Positions 34,335 to 44,041 are shown, counted from the stretch's first letter. The stretch: 64,000 nt of DNA from Microvirga thermotolerans (GCF_009363855.1 NZ_CP045423.1:3440001-3504000), one strand, 5' to 3'. A program made the numbers and translations. The notes: generated from the letters alone by a model not told the origin.

Positions 34335-34792
34335 CAGTACCCGCCAATTCGGATGGTTCCGTCAGCCTGGACCGTGCCGAGAACGATACGTCCGGTGTCC
34401 ACATTCCTCACGCGGATGAGTTCGCCTAGACTTCCGGACTGCAGGGGAGATCCTAATGCGGAAATCGTAAGACCATTCTCCTGAAAGATGATCTGTGTCG
34501 CAACTCCGCGAGAAACGAGTCTTGCGTCGTCGACGGCGTTGGTTGGAATCGCTTCTCCGGGTAACAAGGTCCTGCGAGCGACTTTCCCGATCAGCTGAAC
34601 AGGGGATTCAATGACGGCGGAGCGCGCCCGGAAAGTCGAGAGGAAGCTTCGCTCCTTGAGCATGGACTCCTTGATCGTATCCCCGGGATAGATCGTCACG
34701 GCAGGAACAGGCAGCAGAATCTCGTCAGCACGTGCCGTGGTGGCAAAGCCGATCAGAGTACAGACGATCAGAAGGCGAAGCAGCAAGTTCAT
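34334..34792 (-). CDS. flgA: Flagellar P-ring assembly chaperone FlgA
   Basis: The 152-residue secreted protein has a signal peptide ending near TTARA, a SAF-type domain (TIYPGDTIKESMLKER and RRTLLPGEAIPTNAV) and a C-terminal VRNVDTGRIVLGTVQADGTI. FlgA helps FlgI assemble in the periplasm. It follows flgG by 31 bases. Confidence 0.93.
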   Translation of the reverse strand: MNLLLRLLIVCTLIGFATTARADEILLPVPAVTIYPGDTIKESMLKERSFLSTFRARSAVIESPVQLIGKVARRTLLPGEAIPTNAVDDARLVSRGVATQIIFQENGLTISALGSPLQSGSLGELIRVRNVDTGRIVLGTVQADGTIRIGGY

Positions 34793-34823
34793 TATGCAGG
34801 AACCATTTCTCTTTTAAATTTAG

Positions 34824-35612
34824 TTAGCGGATTCCCTTCGAAACCGTCCCGGCCATATCATCCGCAGCCTGGATCACTTTAGAGTTCATTTCATATACCC
34901 GCTGGGCCGAGATCAAATTGGTTATCTCCTTCACCGGATCGACGTTCGAACTCTCAAGATAACCTTGGTGCACGCTCCCAAAGCCCTCCGTGTTCGGGAA
35001 CCCTGCAACGGCCGCACCTGATGCCGGCGTCTCGCGATAATAGTTGCTTCCGATAGGTTCCAGACCTGAATCGTTCGCGAAGTTGGCAAGCTCAATTCGC
35101 CCGAGTTCAATCGGGTCGACCTCACCGGCAACCTTGGCGAAGACGCGCCCATCCTGATTGATGGAGATGTCGATTGTATTCTGAGGAACAGGGTTCAGGC
35201 CAGGCAGAGCGTATCCTTCAAGCGTCACAATGGCGCCGGTATTGCTCTTGTTGAAGGATCCCGCGCGGGTGTAGATGCGCTCTCCGTTCGGGCCCTCAAC
35301 CTGAAACCAGCCGCGACCGTTCAGCGCTACATCCAGCTGATTGGTCGTGTTCGTGAGCGGTCCCTGTCGGTGCAGATTACGTATGGCTGCCGTACGAACG
35401 CCCAGGCCCAACATGGCTCCCTCCGGGAGAGGGGTTTCGCCGCCTTGGTTGGGAATACCCTGCAGGCGCTCGGCCTGATAGAGAAGGTCCGTGAACTCGG
35501 CACGCGCGCCCTTGAAGGCAGTCGTATTCACGTTGGCGATATTGTTGGCGATGACTTCTACGTTGAGCTGTTGAGCATTCATGCCCGTGGCAGCAATTGC
35601 AAGTGCTCTCAT
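34824..35612 (-). CDS. flgG: Flagellar distal rod protein FlgG
   Basis: The 262-residue protein begins [20 protein letters not shown] and contains the typical FlgG segments [17 protein letters not shown] and [18 protein letters not shown]. It forms the distal rod. The length is that of the family. It is nine bases downstream of fliE. Confidence 0.97.
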   Translation of the reverse strand: MRALAIAATGMNAQQLNVEVIANNIANVNTTAFKGARAEFTDLLYQAERLQGIPNQGGETPLPEGAMLGLGVRTAAIRNLHRQGPLTNTTNQLDVALNGRGWFQVEGPNGERIYTRAGSFNKSNTGAIVTLEGYALPGLNPVPQNTIDISINQDGRVFAKVAGEVDPIELGRIELANFANDSGLEPIGSNYYRETPASGAAVAGFPNTEGFGSVHQGYLESSNVDPVKEITNLISAQRVYEMNSKVIQAADDMAGTVSKGIR

Positions 35613-35621
35613 AGCCGCTCC

Positions 35622-35951
35622 TTAGATCGCCATCCGCGAGATTTCTTGATAGGCTGCAACGACTTTGTCGCGGATAGCGATTGCCGTCTGGAGAGCCTGC
35701 TCGGCTGACATGACCGCCTCGACGACCTGTTGCACCGAAGCCTTGCCCTGGATTCCTGCGATAGCCGCAGCCTCACCGGCACGAAGCGTCTGTGCCGCGT
35801 TCGCTGCGACCTGCACCATGATGTCGCCGAAGTCGACATGCTGCGCGGTAGATATCGAATTCAGCTTCTCAGTATGGACAGAGCGAACATTTGACAAAGC
35901 GCCCGCTCTGTCGACGCTCGAGGTAATGGCGGAAACTGCTTCAAGCATCAT
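35622..35951 (-). CDS. fliE: Flagellar hook-basal body complex protein FliE
   Basis: The 109-residue protein matches FliE: a short variable N-terminus and a conserved C-terminal helix pair ([20 protein letters not shown], then [16 protein letters not shown]). It joins the MS-ring to the rod. Its ATG overlaps the flgC stop by four bases. Confidence 0.95.
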   Translation of the reverse strand: MMLEAVSAITSSVDRAGALSNVRSVHTEKLNSISTAQHVDFGDIMVQVAANAAQTLRAGEAAAIAGIQGKASVQQVVEAVMSAEQALQTAIAIRDKVVAAYQEISRMAI

Positions 35952-36367
35952 GCACCTCTGAGAAGATCGATTAGGCTCGAGATCATGGAGCGGGTCTGCT
36001 TCATCATCTGGAGATTCGCTTCATAGGACCGGTTGGCTTCCCTCATGTCGGCCATTTCCACGAGCATGTTGACATTCGGCATCTTCACATAGCCGTTCTC
36101 GTCAGCGGCCGGATTTCCGGGATCGTATGTCACCTGGAAAGGAGCACGATCGGTGCCGATTTCCTTGACCTTCACTGATGCTGAGCCGATGGCATGATCG
36201 AACTCGCTTCTGAACGTGATCGTCTTACGGGCATAGGGATCCGCGCCGGCCGTCTTTCCTGTCGACTGCGCGTTCGCAATATTCTCGGAGACGATGCGCA
36301 GGCGCATCGACTGGGCTTCAAGCCCAGCGCCGGCGAGACGCGAAGAAGCCTGCAAGGGATCGATCAT
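35948..36367 (-). CDS. flgC: Flagellar proximal rod protein FlgC
   Basis: The 139-residue protein begins [20 protein letters not shown] with [12 protein letters not shown] soon after, and ends with the rod-family C-terminal helix ([20 protein letters not shown]). The frame stays open far upstream inside flgB, but the ATG at 36367 overlapping the flgB stop (ATGA) is the real start. Confidence 0.96.
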   Translation of the reverse strand: MIDPLQASSRLAGAGLEAQSMRLRIVSENIANAQSTGKTAGADPYARKTITFRSEFDHAIGSASVKVKEIGTDRAPFQVTYDPGNPAADENGYVKMPNVNMLVEMADMREANRSYEANLQMMKQTRSMISSLIDLLRGA

Positions 36368-36750
36368 TGTCCAGACCTCGTGCTGGCCAGCAGCATCCTG
36401 TGAAACGCCTTCACGATTCCCGTGTTCAACGAGTATTCTCTGTTGATCTCGCCTGCCTTGATCATCTCCTGTTCGATGCTCACAGAATTGCCGGAATGCA
36501 CAGTGTCCCAGCTTTCGGACTTTCTGACCTTCTCGGGTCGCACAGAGGCTTCGTCGAATCCGAGATGGGCTTTGCTGGTCGCGGCCATCGTCAAGTGCGT
36601 CCGGTCGAAGACCTTCGAGAAGGGCTCGACATCTTTGGCTTTGAAGCCGGGAGTATTTGCATTCGCGATGTTGCTGGAGATCGTCGCCTGGCGCACCGAC
36701 AGCCATTGCGCCTGGCGCGAGGCAACATCGAACAAGTAAATATCCCCCAC
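36364..36750 (-). CDS. flgB: Flagellar proximal rod protein FlgB
   Basis: With a GTG start at 36750 the protein has 128 residues and begins [20 protein letters not shown], the normal FlgB N-terminus, followed by [23 protein letters not shown] stands five bases before this GTG, a near-ideal ribosome site; the upstream in-frame ATG at 36771 has none at proper distance. flgB is the first gene of the rod and ring operon running to fliP. Confidence 0.9.
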   Translation of the reverse strand: MGDIYLFDVASRQAQWLSVRQATISSNIANANTPGFKAKDVEPFSKVFDRTHLTMAATSKAHLGFDEASVRPEKVRKSESWDTVHSGNSVSIEQEMIKAGEINREYSLNTGIVKAFHRMLLASTRSGQ

Positions 36751-36796
36751 AGAAACCTCCAGTACGGGCATCCTGGGGTTTTGGGTAAGGCAGCAA

Positions 36797-36811
36797 CCTT
36801 GCCCGAAGCTG
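36797..36811 (-). promoter_or_regulatory. Candidate flagellar activator box upstream of flgB operon
   Basis: The minus-strand sequence CAGCTTCGGGCAAGG matches the consensus at about 13 of 15 positions and ends 46 bases before the GTG start of flgB, equal to the spacing at flgE and motA. Confidence 0.5.
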
Positions 36812-37033
36812 ACGCCAGCTTTCGGGTCCAAGGATCTGTCGTGTCAGGGCGACTTTCGGAGCTGCCGCAGCGTATCGGTGCTTCGGTGCTTCGATTTGTA
36901 CTTAGCCCTATCCGATGCGGACTTTATAACATGCAAAGCTGTTTATTTGGCAAGCGCCTCGGACGAGCGTCGAAGGAAGAGCCCATAGCCGGCTTGGGAC
37001 GATCTGGATCGCTGGTGGACCAGTTCTTGTCCT

Positions 37034-37894
37034 CTATCGAGACGCGGCAAAGAGGGGAGCAGCCGATCTTTGTTCCATTCTCGCGGAACTCTTGCCGTAG
37101 AGTCCCCGGTGCTCGGAATCGGGCAGAAGAGCATCCGTCAGCCCAAGAACCGTTTCTGCTGCACCAAGAATGAGAGAACCGTCTGCTGCCATTACATTTG
37201 CGATGCGGCTGAGGACGTTGCTCTTTGTCGAGCTATCGAAGTAGATGAGCACATTCCGACAATAGATGATATCGAACGGTCCGATATGCCCGAATTCTTT
37301 AATGAGATTGAGGGGCCTAAATTCGACCTTCCCGCGGATCTTAGACGAGATCTGCCACTGATCGCCAACCTGAGTAAAGTATTTCAGCAGGAGCTGAATC
37401 GGCAGGCCACGCTGGACCTCGAACTGATTGTACAGACCAGCCCTGGCCTTTGCGAGCACCTCGGTCGAGATATCCGTGGCGAGGATGTCGACCTTCCATC
37501 CGGCAAGACGCGGCGATGCTTCTTCGAGCAGCATTGCTAATGAATAGGGTTCCTGTCCTGTCGAAGCGGCTGCGCACCAGATCCGCAGGTGCCGAACCGA
37601 ACTTCTGGCAGCCAAGTAACGTGGAAGCAGTACATCCCTGAACAGATCGAACGGTCCCTTGTCCCGAAAGAAAAAGGTTTCGTTCGTCGTCATCGCGTCG
37701 ACGACGGCACTTTCTAACGTTGGATTCCGATTGCCCCGAAGATGCCTGACGAGATCGGCCAAGCTGGCGATGTCGAAACTCCTGCATACGGGAGCCAAAC
37801 GGCTCTCGATGAGGTAACGCTTCTCCGGAGGCAGCGCCAATCCCGATTTGGCCTTCAGAAAGGTTCTGAGGAATTCGAAGTCAGGCTCGTTCAT
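37034..37894 (-). CDS. cheR: Chemotaxis protein methyltransferase CheR
   Basis: The 286-residue protein has an N-terminal helical domain with MTTNETFFFRDKGPFDLFRD and a C-terminal SAM-binding fold with IWCAAASTGQEPYSLAMLLE, DILATDIS and FDIIYCRNVLIYFD. It methylates receptor glutamates using S-adenosylmethionine. Its start overlaps the end of cheB by 14 bases, so methylation and demethylation enzymes are made together. Confidence 0.96.
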   Translation of the reverse strand: MNEPDFEFLRTFLKAKSGLALPPEKRYLIESRLAPVCRSFDIASLADLVRHLRGNRNPTLESAVVDAMTTNETFFFRDKGPFDLFRDVLLPRYLAARSSVRHLRIWCAAASTGQEPYSLAMLLEEASPRLAGWKVDILATDISTEVLAKARAGLYNQFEVQRGLPIQLLLKYFTQVGDQWQISSKIRGKVEFRPLNLIKEFGHIGPFDIIYCRNVLIYFDSSTKSNVLSRIANVMAADGSLILGAAETVLGLTDALLPDSEHRGLYGKSSARMEQRSAAPLFAASR

Positions 37895-38993
37895 AAGGGG
37901 CCCCGGTAATGAAGTTGCTCAGCGCAGGCCCAATCGCCTCAAGGGGAAGGATATCCTGCGCCAACCCTGCTTTCACGACGCTGCCGGGCATACCCCAGAC
38001 GATGCTTGTGCCTTCGTCTTGAGCGAGGACCGTTCCTCCGGCGTCCACGAGCAGACGAGATCCTTGTGTGCCGTCGGAACCCATTCCGGTCAGGATTACC
38101 GCCAGAGCCGCTGCGCCATAGATCGAGGCCGCATCGCGAAACAGAACATCCACGGCTGGGCGACAGAAGTTTACGGGCGCCGTATCGTCGAGACGAATGA
38201 CTGGGCCGCTCTTCCCAGCCGAAAGCCCCATATGGCGTCCGCCGGGAGCAACGAAGACCGTCCCCGGCCGCACCGGCTCTCCGTCCGAAGGCTCGCGCGC
38301 CTGCACGCCAGTCTGCATCCGCAAGTGGTCTGCGAAGACGCTTGTGAACATAGCAGGCATGTGCTGGACGACGAGTACGGGTACGTGCCTGATCGCTGAG
38401 CCGAGGCCAACAAGAACGCGCTCCACGGCACGTGGACCACCTGTCGAAGCTCCGATGAGAAGACATGCCGGCCGCACCGGCGCGGGCCGCCTCTGAACTC
38501 TGGCCGGAGATGCTGCCGCCGGCGCTGCCTCAGGCGCGGTCCGCCCCCGCTTCGGAGCCAGCGCCTTGAGCTTCTCGATGAGTTCTCTGCGAAAAGCCTC
38601 GACAGCAGCAACCTGACGCTGCCCATCCGGCTTGGCCAGATAGTCGGCCGCGCCAAGCGACAGGCACTTCAACGAGATCTGCGCATTTCGCTGCGTCAGG
38701 GTTGAAACGACTACAATTTTCACCCCTGGGCGTCGCTTCAACAGCAAAGGGAGGGCATCGACGCCGTCCATCTCCGGCATCTCAAGATCGAGGAGGACGA
38801 TATCAGGGTTGTAGCGCTCGAGAGCCTCGAGCGCGAGGCGCCCGTTGGAAGCCGTCGTCACGACCTCGAACTCTCCTACTTCTGCGAGCCAGCGGGCGAC
38901 AAGGCCGCGAATAACGGCACTGTCGTCCACGATCATAACGCGGGCCCGCATTCGCTCGCCGGAAGCCGATTGAGGCGCAACCGATATCGACAT
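37881..38993 (-). CDS. cheB: Chemotaxis methylesterase/deamidase CheB
   Basis: The 370-residue protein has a receiver domain with phosphoacceptor D69 in VLLDLEMPEMDG, an Ala/Pro-rich linker and a C-terminal methylesterase domain with the catalytic residues in GASTGGPRA (Ser), VVQHMP (His) and TGMGSDG (Asp). It removes methyl groups from receptors after phosphorylation by CheA. A second possible start is the Met at residue 15. It lies between cheY3 (46 bases upstream) and cheR. Confidence 0.96.
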   Translation of the reverse strand: MSISVAPQSASGERMRARVMIVDDSAVIRGLVARWLAEVGEFEVVTTASNGRLALEALERYNPDIVLLDLEMPEMDGVDALPLLLKRRPGVKIVVVSTLTQRNAQISLKCLSLGAADYLAKPDGQRQVAAVEAFRRELIEKLKALAPKRGRTAPEAAPAAASPARVQRRPAPVRPACLLIGASTGGPRAVERVLVGLGSAIRHVPVLVVQHMPAMFTSVFADHLRMQTGVQAREPSDGEPVRPGTVFVAPGGRHMGLSAGKSGPVIRLDDTAPVNFCRPAVDVLFRDAASIYGAAALAVILTGMGSDGTQGSRLLVDAGGTVLAQDEGTSIVWGMPGSVVKAGLAQDILPLEAIGPALSNFITGAPYERA

Positions 38994-39039
38994 GCTACAT
39001 GCCTAAAAATCCAGAGGGTACCGATATCGGTCTCGGGGA

Positions 39040-39405
39040 CTATGCGAACCCGACTTCCTGAAGTTTCGCTGCGACAATGTCTTTGTCGAAAGGCTTCATG
39101 ATGTACTCGTCCGCGCCTGCCTGCAAAGCACGCGAGATATGTGCGACGTCATTCTCGGTCGTGCAGAACAGCACCTTCGGCTTCTCGCCTCCAGGCGCCT
39201 TCCGCAGGCGGGTCAGGAATTCGTAGCCGTTCATGACCGGCATGTTCCAGTCAAGGAGAACGACATCCGGCATCTCGTCTTGGCAGATCGAGAGCGCCGT
39301 TTCCCCATTCTCCGCCTCGGCCGTGGTGAAAGCCAACTCCTCCAGAATACGGCGCGCGACCTTACGGATAACGGCAGAATCATCGACGATCAGGCAACGT
39401 TTCAC
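39040..39405 (-). CDS. Third CheY-type single-domain response regulator
   Basis: The 121-residue receiver domain has the acidic pair D8-D9, phosphoacceptor D52 in VVLLDWNMPVMNG and a Lys in YIMKPFD. It is clearly distinct from the CheY pair at 12-13.8 kb. The start is GTG. It is the first gene of cheY3-cheB-cheR, and may act as phosphate sink, as in Sinorhizobium CheY1, or as a motor regulator; the sequence does not decide. Confidence 0.93.
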   Translation of the reverse strand: MKRCLIVDDSAVIRKVARRILEELAFTTAEAENGETALSICQDEMPDVVLLDWNMPVMNGYEFLTRLRKAPGGEKPKVLFCTTENDVAHISRALQAGADEYIMKPFDKDIVAAKLQEVGFA

Positions 39406-39980
39406 GGGTTGGACTTCTCAAATTTTGGGAGAACCTCGGCCCTAGCGGAACCTTCGAGAGGAGCTTCCCAAAAGGGATTTTCCTCTAAGTCAATCAATAA
39501 GGACCAACGCTGTATAAAAAGTTAATCGACGCGCAGTGGGGAAACATATACAACCGCAAATCTGTTTCAACCGCACTCCCGCGAATATATTCTTTTTGAA
39601 CAATTCTCTAAGCAGACCGCATCGACAGACTTCGGCGAACAGCCCTGGCATTCAGTGGATCGGGTATGACCGGAAACGCTCGGGGCCAACTGTCCGGATT
39701 CCCTATAACGCTCGAAGCACAAGCCGCTGAAGACCTTCGGTTGATCATGGATATGGATCTGGCGACATGATCCCGAGACTCTGAGGGAACGGAGTACCGT
39801 CATCGGGCGGAGGAACGGCATGGGTCGGGCCCGCTTTCGCGAGGCCTCGGAAAAGGTTCGGCTTTTCAGTCGTCAAGTCGCTAGTATCGCGCGTCGGAGC
39901 GCAGGACTCGGGTGATCGCGAGAAGCGTCTGTCCCCCTCAATCGCCGCAGCATTCCACAGGCATCGGCCCGGGAGATGCG
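39406..39980. other. 575-base intergenic region between cheY3 and the peptide importer, no gene seen
   Basis: No credible coding frame is present. The part next to cheY3 (about 39470-39610) is AT-rich and likely holds its promoter; no flagellar box was found. No clear intrinsic terminator follows dppF. The region marks the end of the motility island and the beginning of metabolic genes. Confidence 0.6.
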
Positions 39981-40985
39981 CTAGGCCGCTACGGAAGACT
40001 GCAGACGCCCTTCGTGCACCGCGTGGCATGCGACGCCATCGGTCAGCAGAGGAACCTCCCTGCGGCACCTTTCGTTTGCCAGGGGGCAGCGCGGATTGAA
40101 TGTACAGCCTGTCGGCGGATTGATCGGGTTCGGAATCTCTCCGCTGATCGGCACTCTCTGGCGACCCGACATTTCCATGTCCGGAACGGCATCGAGCAGC
40201 ATACGGGTGTACGGATGTCGCGGGCGAGCAAAGAGTTCATGCCCGCCGGAGATCTCGACAATGCGTCCCAGATACATGACGCCGATACGACTCGCCATGT
40301 GCCGGACGACGGCGAGATTGTGGCTGATGAACAGGTATGTGAGACCGAGCCTGTCCTGGAGATCCCGCATCAGGTTGAGGATCTGAGCCTGAACCGAAAC
40401 GTCGAGAGCGGAAGTCGGCTCGTCGCAAACGATGAACTCGGCATTCGAAGCGAGCGCCCGCGCGATCGCTATGCGCTGCCTCTGCCCGCCCGAAAACTCA
40501 TGAGGGAACTTCATGCCATCGGCCGCATGAAGTCCCACGAGCGACAGCAATTCGTCGACTCGAGAACGAATGTCACGCTCGCTCCCGAGGAGATGGAATG
40601 CCCGGATCGGCTCTGCGATGATATCGGATACTCGCCATCTCGGATTAAGGCTGGCATAGGGATCCTGGAAAATCATCTGAATGCGGCGCCGCAGCCGCTG
40701 CCTTTCCGAGCTTGCCGTGCGCCCGACCATAGGCACGTTATCGATGAAGACCTCCCCCTCGGTGGGTGGCATGAGACCGACCACCATGCGTGCGACCGTC
40801 GACTTCCCCGACCCGGACTCACCGACCAGGGCAAACGTCTCGCCTCTCTCGATGTGAAAGGAGACGCCGTCGACAGCCTTCAGGAACTGCCTTTCTCCTC
40901 CCTCAAGGACCCGGTTGAGCCAGGGCTTTGAGACATCGAAGACGCGGCGCAGATTCCTAATCTCGACATAGGGCTTATCAGTCAC
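39981..40985 (-). CDS. dppF: Peptide ABC transporter ATP-binding protein (DppF/OppF type)
   Basis: The 334-residue ATPase has Walker A GESGSGKST, the signature FSGGQRQRIAIARAL, Walker B FIVCDEPTSALD and the C-terminal oligopeptide-transporter extension with GCTFNPRCPLANERC. It powers import of short peptides. The ATG overlaps the end of dppD by four bases. Confidence 0.93.
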   Translation of the reverse strand: MTDKPYVEIRNLRRVFDVSKPWLNRVLEGGERQFLKAVDGVSFHIERGETFALVGESGSGKSTVARMVVGLMPPTEGEVFIDNVPMVGRTASSERQRLRRRIQMIFQDPYASLNPRWRVSDIIAEPIRAFHLLGSERDIRSRVDELLSLVGLHAADGMKFPHEFSGGQRQRIAIARALASNAEFIVCDEPTSALDVSVQAQILNLMRDLQDRLGLTYLFISHNLAVVRHMASRIGVMYLGRIVEISGGHELFARPRHPYTRMLLDAVPDMEMSGRQRVPISGEIPNPINPPTGCTFNPRCPLANERCRREVPLLTDGVACHAVHEGRLQSSVAA

Positions 40986-41974
40986 GCATGGGCCTCTGCT
41001 GCGGCAGGAACGGGATCGTAAAGGTGACAGGCAACCGGGTGCTTGCCTCTGGAAACTGCTTCAGGACGTTCGGTCCGGCACCGGTCGAATGCAAACGGAC
41101 ACCGGGGATTGAACGAACAGCCTGGCGGAATGGCGGAAAGGCGAGGCATCGATCCGGGAATCTGAGCCAGTCGCTGGGCATCGCCGTGCAGCGAGGGAAT
41201 GGCGCCCATCAGTCCTTGTGCGTAGGGATGGAGAGGCTGCTGAACGACCTCTCGGACCGGACCGATCTCGGCGACCCGCCCCGCATACATGACGGCTACG
41301 CGATCCGCCGTCTCCGCGATGACACCCATATCGTGCGTCACGAGCATGATCGCCGTGCCATGCTCCCGCCCGAGCTTCTTCAAGAGAAAGATGATCTGCG
41401 CCTGAACCGAGACGTCCAGTGCTGTCGTCGGCTCATCTGCGATGATGAGTTCAGGCTCCGCGCAAAGGGCAAGAGCAATGACAACGCGCTGTCGCATCCC
41501 GCCCGAGAACTCGTGAGGATAACTGTCGATGCGCCGCTCTGGTGCGGGAATCCCCACTTCCGCGAGGAGATCGATTGCCCGTTTACGTGCGCCCGAGGCC
41601 GAGAGCGAGGTATGTGTCCTGATCGTCTCGACCAGTTGCTCTCCAACTGTATAGAGGGGGTTGAGGCTGGTCAGAGGGTCCTGGAAGATCATGCCGATCC
41701 GCTTGCCCCGGATCCGTCGCATTTCTTCCGGCGGGAGGTTGTCGATCCTCTTCCCGTTGAGGAGGATTTCGCCGCCTGCGATACGACCGGGGGGATCGAT
41801 CAGACCGATCACGGCAGATCCGGTCACGGACTTTCCCGCTCCCGACTCTCCGACAACTCCGAGAACCTCTCCTCGGTCGATATGGAATGACACTCCGTCG
41901 ATGGCTTTGAGGATGCCGCGCCGTGTCACGAACTCCACCCTCAGGTCGCGAACGGAAAGAACCGGTTGTCCCAT
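40982..41974 (-). CDS. dppD: Peptide ABC transporter ATP-binding protein (DppD/OppD type)
   Basis: The 330-residue ATPase has Walker A GESGAGKSVT, the signature FSGGMRQRVVIALAL, Walker B LIIADEPTTALD and the C-terminal cysteine segment GCSFNPRCPFAFDRC, thought to bind an iron-sulphur cluster in this family. It pairs with dppF. It follows dppC by 12 bases. Confidence 0.93.
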   Translation of the reverse strand: MGQPVLSVRDLRVEFVTRRGILKAIDGVSFHIDRGEVLGVVGESGAGKSVTGSAVIGLIDPPGRIAGGEILLNGKRIDNLPPEEMRRIRGKRIGMIFQDPLTSLNPLYTVGEQLVETIRTHTSLSASGARKRAIDLLAEVGIPAPERRIDSYPHEFSGGMRQRVVIALALCAEPELIIADEPTTALDVSVQAQIIFLLKKLGREHGTAIMLVTHDMGVIAETADRVAVMYAGRVAEIGPVREVVQQPLHPYAQGLMGAIPSLHGDAQRLAQIPGSMPRLSAIPPGCSFNPRCPFAFDRCRTERPEAVSRGKHPVACHLYDPVPAAAEAHA

Positions 41975-41986
41975 GGCTCCGTCTCC

Positions 41987-42940
41987 CTATCGCAGCTTGG
42001 GATTGAGGGCGTCGCGCAACCAGTCGCCCACGAGATTAATGGCAAGGACAAGCGTCGCAAGGGCTATGCCCGGGAAGGCGACGATCCACCATTCCCCGGA
42101 GAACAGGTAGTTGTTCCCGATCCGGATAAGGGTCCCAAGGGACGGCATCGTTTCCGGCATCCCGGTACCCAGGAAAGACAGGGTCGCTTCCGTGATGATG
42201 GCGAGCGCCAGATTAATCGTCGCGATGACGAGGACAGGTCCTGTCACATTCGGGAGAATGTGCTTGATCAGTATGACCGGCGCGGGAAGGCCGATCAGCT
42301 TGGCCGCAGCGACATAGTCCTTGCTTTTCTCGACCAGCACCGAGCCTCGGACCGTTCGCGCGTACTGGACCCAGAAACTCAGGCCGATCGAGAAGACAAG
42401 GACGGCCAGTATGGTACCCGCATCGAGATCGCTCCCCAGGACCGATTTGACCACGCCATCGATGAGAAGAGCGATCAGAATCGCGGGAAAAGTGAGTTGG
42501 ACGTCCGCGACGCGCATGATGAGGGCATCCGCCAACCCACCGAAGTAGCCGGCAATCAGCCCCAAGCCGATTCCGAGCGTCGCCGAGAATGCTACGCCCA
42601 GAAATCCCACGAGGAGAGAGATGCGAAGGCCATAAAGAATGGCAGACAGAATGTCCCTACCCTGTTCGTCCGTTCCCAGCAGGAAAGGGGCCTGCCCCTC
42701 GGCCTCCCATATGGGCGGAAGGCGGCTGTTGAGCAATTCGAGTTGAGCGGGATCGAAGGGATTCTGTGGAGCGAGAACACCTGCCAGGACTGCAAGAAAC
42801 AGGAAGACGAGCGTCAGCGTGGCCGCGGCCATGGTAAGTCTGGATCGCCTGAAGCTGGCCCAGATATCGCTGTCGAAGAAGCGCTCCAATCGAGAAGGCG
42901 GAGCGACAGAAGGCGCCGATACTTGTGGAGATACTGTCAT
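41987..42940 (-). CDS. dppC: Peptide ABC transporter permease (DppC/OppC type)
   Basis: The 317-residue inner-membrane protein has an N-terminal membrane helix, the periplasmic LLGTDEQGRDILSAILYGLR and the permease coupling segment AAAKLIGLPAPVILIKHILP. The ATG at 42940 follows GGAGG by five bases; the frame is open further upstream but that part overlaps dppB in another frame. The transported peptides cannot be named. Confidence 0.93.
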   Translation of the reverse strand: MTVSPQVSAPSVAPPSRLERFFDSDIWASFRRSRLTMAAATLTLVFLFLAVLAGVLAPQNPFDPAQLELLNSRLPPIWEAEGQAPFLLGTDEQGRDILSAILYGLRISLLVGFLGVAFSATLGIGLGLIAGYFGGLADALIMRVADVQLTFPAILIALLIDGVVKSVLGSDLDAGTILAVLVFSIGLSFWVQYARTVRGSVLVEKSKDYVAAAKLIGLPAPVILIKHILPNVTGPVLVIATINLALAIITEATLSFLGTGMPETMPSLGTLIRIGNNYLFSGEWWIVAFPGIALATLVLAINLVGDWLRDALNPKLR

Positions 42941-42951
42941 GTCCACCTCCC

Positions 42952-43932
42952 TCAAGCTGGTTGCCGGATCGTCGAGCGCAAGCGAGGATCGACGATCGTA
43001 TAAAGGATGTCGACGGCGAGATTGATGAGCACAAAGATCAGAGCCACGAGCATCAGATAAGCCGCCATGATCGGGATATCGACGTTCTGGACGGCCTGCA
43101 CGAAAAGAAGCCCCATCCCCGGCCACTGGAATACGGTTTCCGTGATGATCGAGAAAGCGATTACGGAGCCCAGTTGCAAGCCGACGATGGTAATGACCGG
43201 GATCAATGTGTTCTTCAGAGCGTGACCGAAATGGATGGCCCTAGTGGTCAATCCGCGTGCACGTGCGAACTTGATGTAGTCCGTCCGAAGGACTTCAAGC
43301 ATTTCTGCCCGGACGATGCGCATGATGAGCGTCATCTGAAAGAGGCCAAGGGTGATCGATGGCATGATCAGCGCCATCAGCCCCGAGGTCGTCAGCAACC
43401 CGGTCGACCACCAGCCGATCCGCACAGTGTCCCCCCGGCCATAGGAGGGCAGCCAGCCGAGAGTCACGGCGAAGAGGTAGATCAGGAGAATGCCGATCAG
43501 AAAGGTCGGCAGCGATATCCCCACGAGCGAGATCGTTTGGAACAGCTTCGCGACGAAGCTTTCCCTGTTCAGGCCTGAGTAGACACCCATCAAGATCCCG
43601 AAGACAACCGCAAAGACCGTGGCGCAGAATGCGAGTTCGAGCGTCGCCGGCATCCGCTCGGCCAAGAGCTTCGAGACGGGCTGACGGAACTGATAGGAAA
43701 CACCGAAATCGCCGCGGGCCGCATTCGCCAGGTAGCGTCCGAACTGAACCGGAACGGGATCGTCCAAACCAAGCGACCGGCGGACCTGCTCGCGTTCCGC
43801 AGCCGGCGTATCGAGCGATACGATCTGGTTGACCGGGTCTCCGGCGAACCGGAACATCGAGAATGCAATGATGCCGACGGCGAGCAGGACGCCAATGGCT
43901 TGAAAAATACGTCGAACGATAAAGGCAAGCAT
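42952..43932 (-). CDS. dppB: Peptide ABC transporter permease (DppB/OppB type)
   Basis: The 326-residue permease begins MLAFIVRRIFQAIGVLLAVG, the usual family start, with six membrane helices and the coupling segment DYIKFARARGLTTRAIHFGH. An in-frame GTG at 43980 would add 16 residues, but it lies close behind a strong hairpin. The gene is followed 11 bases later by dppC. Confidence 0.93.
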   Translation of the reverse strand: MLAFIVRRIFQAIGVLLAVGIIAFSMFRFAGDPVNQIVSLDTPAAEREQVRRSLGLDDPVPVQFGRYLANAARGDFGVSYQFRQPVSKLLAERMPATLELAFCATVFAVVFGILMGVYSGLNRESFVAKLFQTISLVGISLPTFLIGILLIYLFAVTLGWLPSYGRGDTVRIGWWSTGLLTTSGLMALIMPSITLGLFQMTLIMRIVRAEMLEVLRTDYIKFARARGLTTRAIHFGHALKNTLIPVITIVGLQLGSVIAFSIITETVFQWPGMGLLFVQAVQNVDIPIMAAYLMLVALIFVLINLAVDILYTIVDPRLRSTIRQPA

Positions 43933-43991
43933 CGGTAAGGTCCGTGATCCCGCTGGAGTCGTGCGGATTTCCGTCGACACGTGCCGGAATT

Positions 43992-44022
43992 GCTCCGGAC
44001 GCCAAGATGTGGCGCCCGGAGC
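43992..44022 (-). other. Strong stem-loop between binding-protein gene and dppB
   Basis: The inverted repeat GCTCCGG...CCGGAGC continues inward with CGCCA/TGGCG around a five-base loop, broken by one mismatch. It starts 19 bases after the binding-protein stop and has no T-run. Such structures often protect the upstream message so that the binding protein is made in excess over the permease. Confidence 0.6.
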
Positions 44023-44041
44023 TTCCGGTCTCAGGAGCGGA

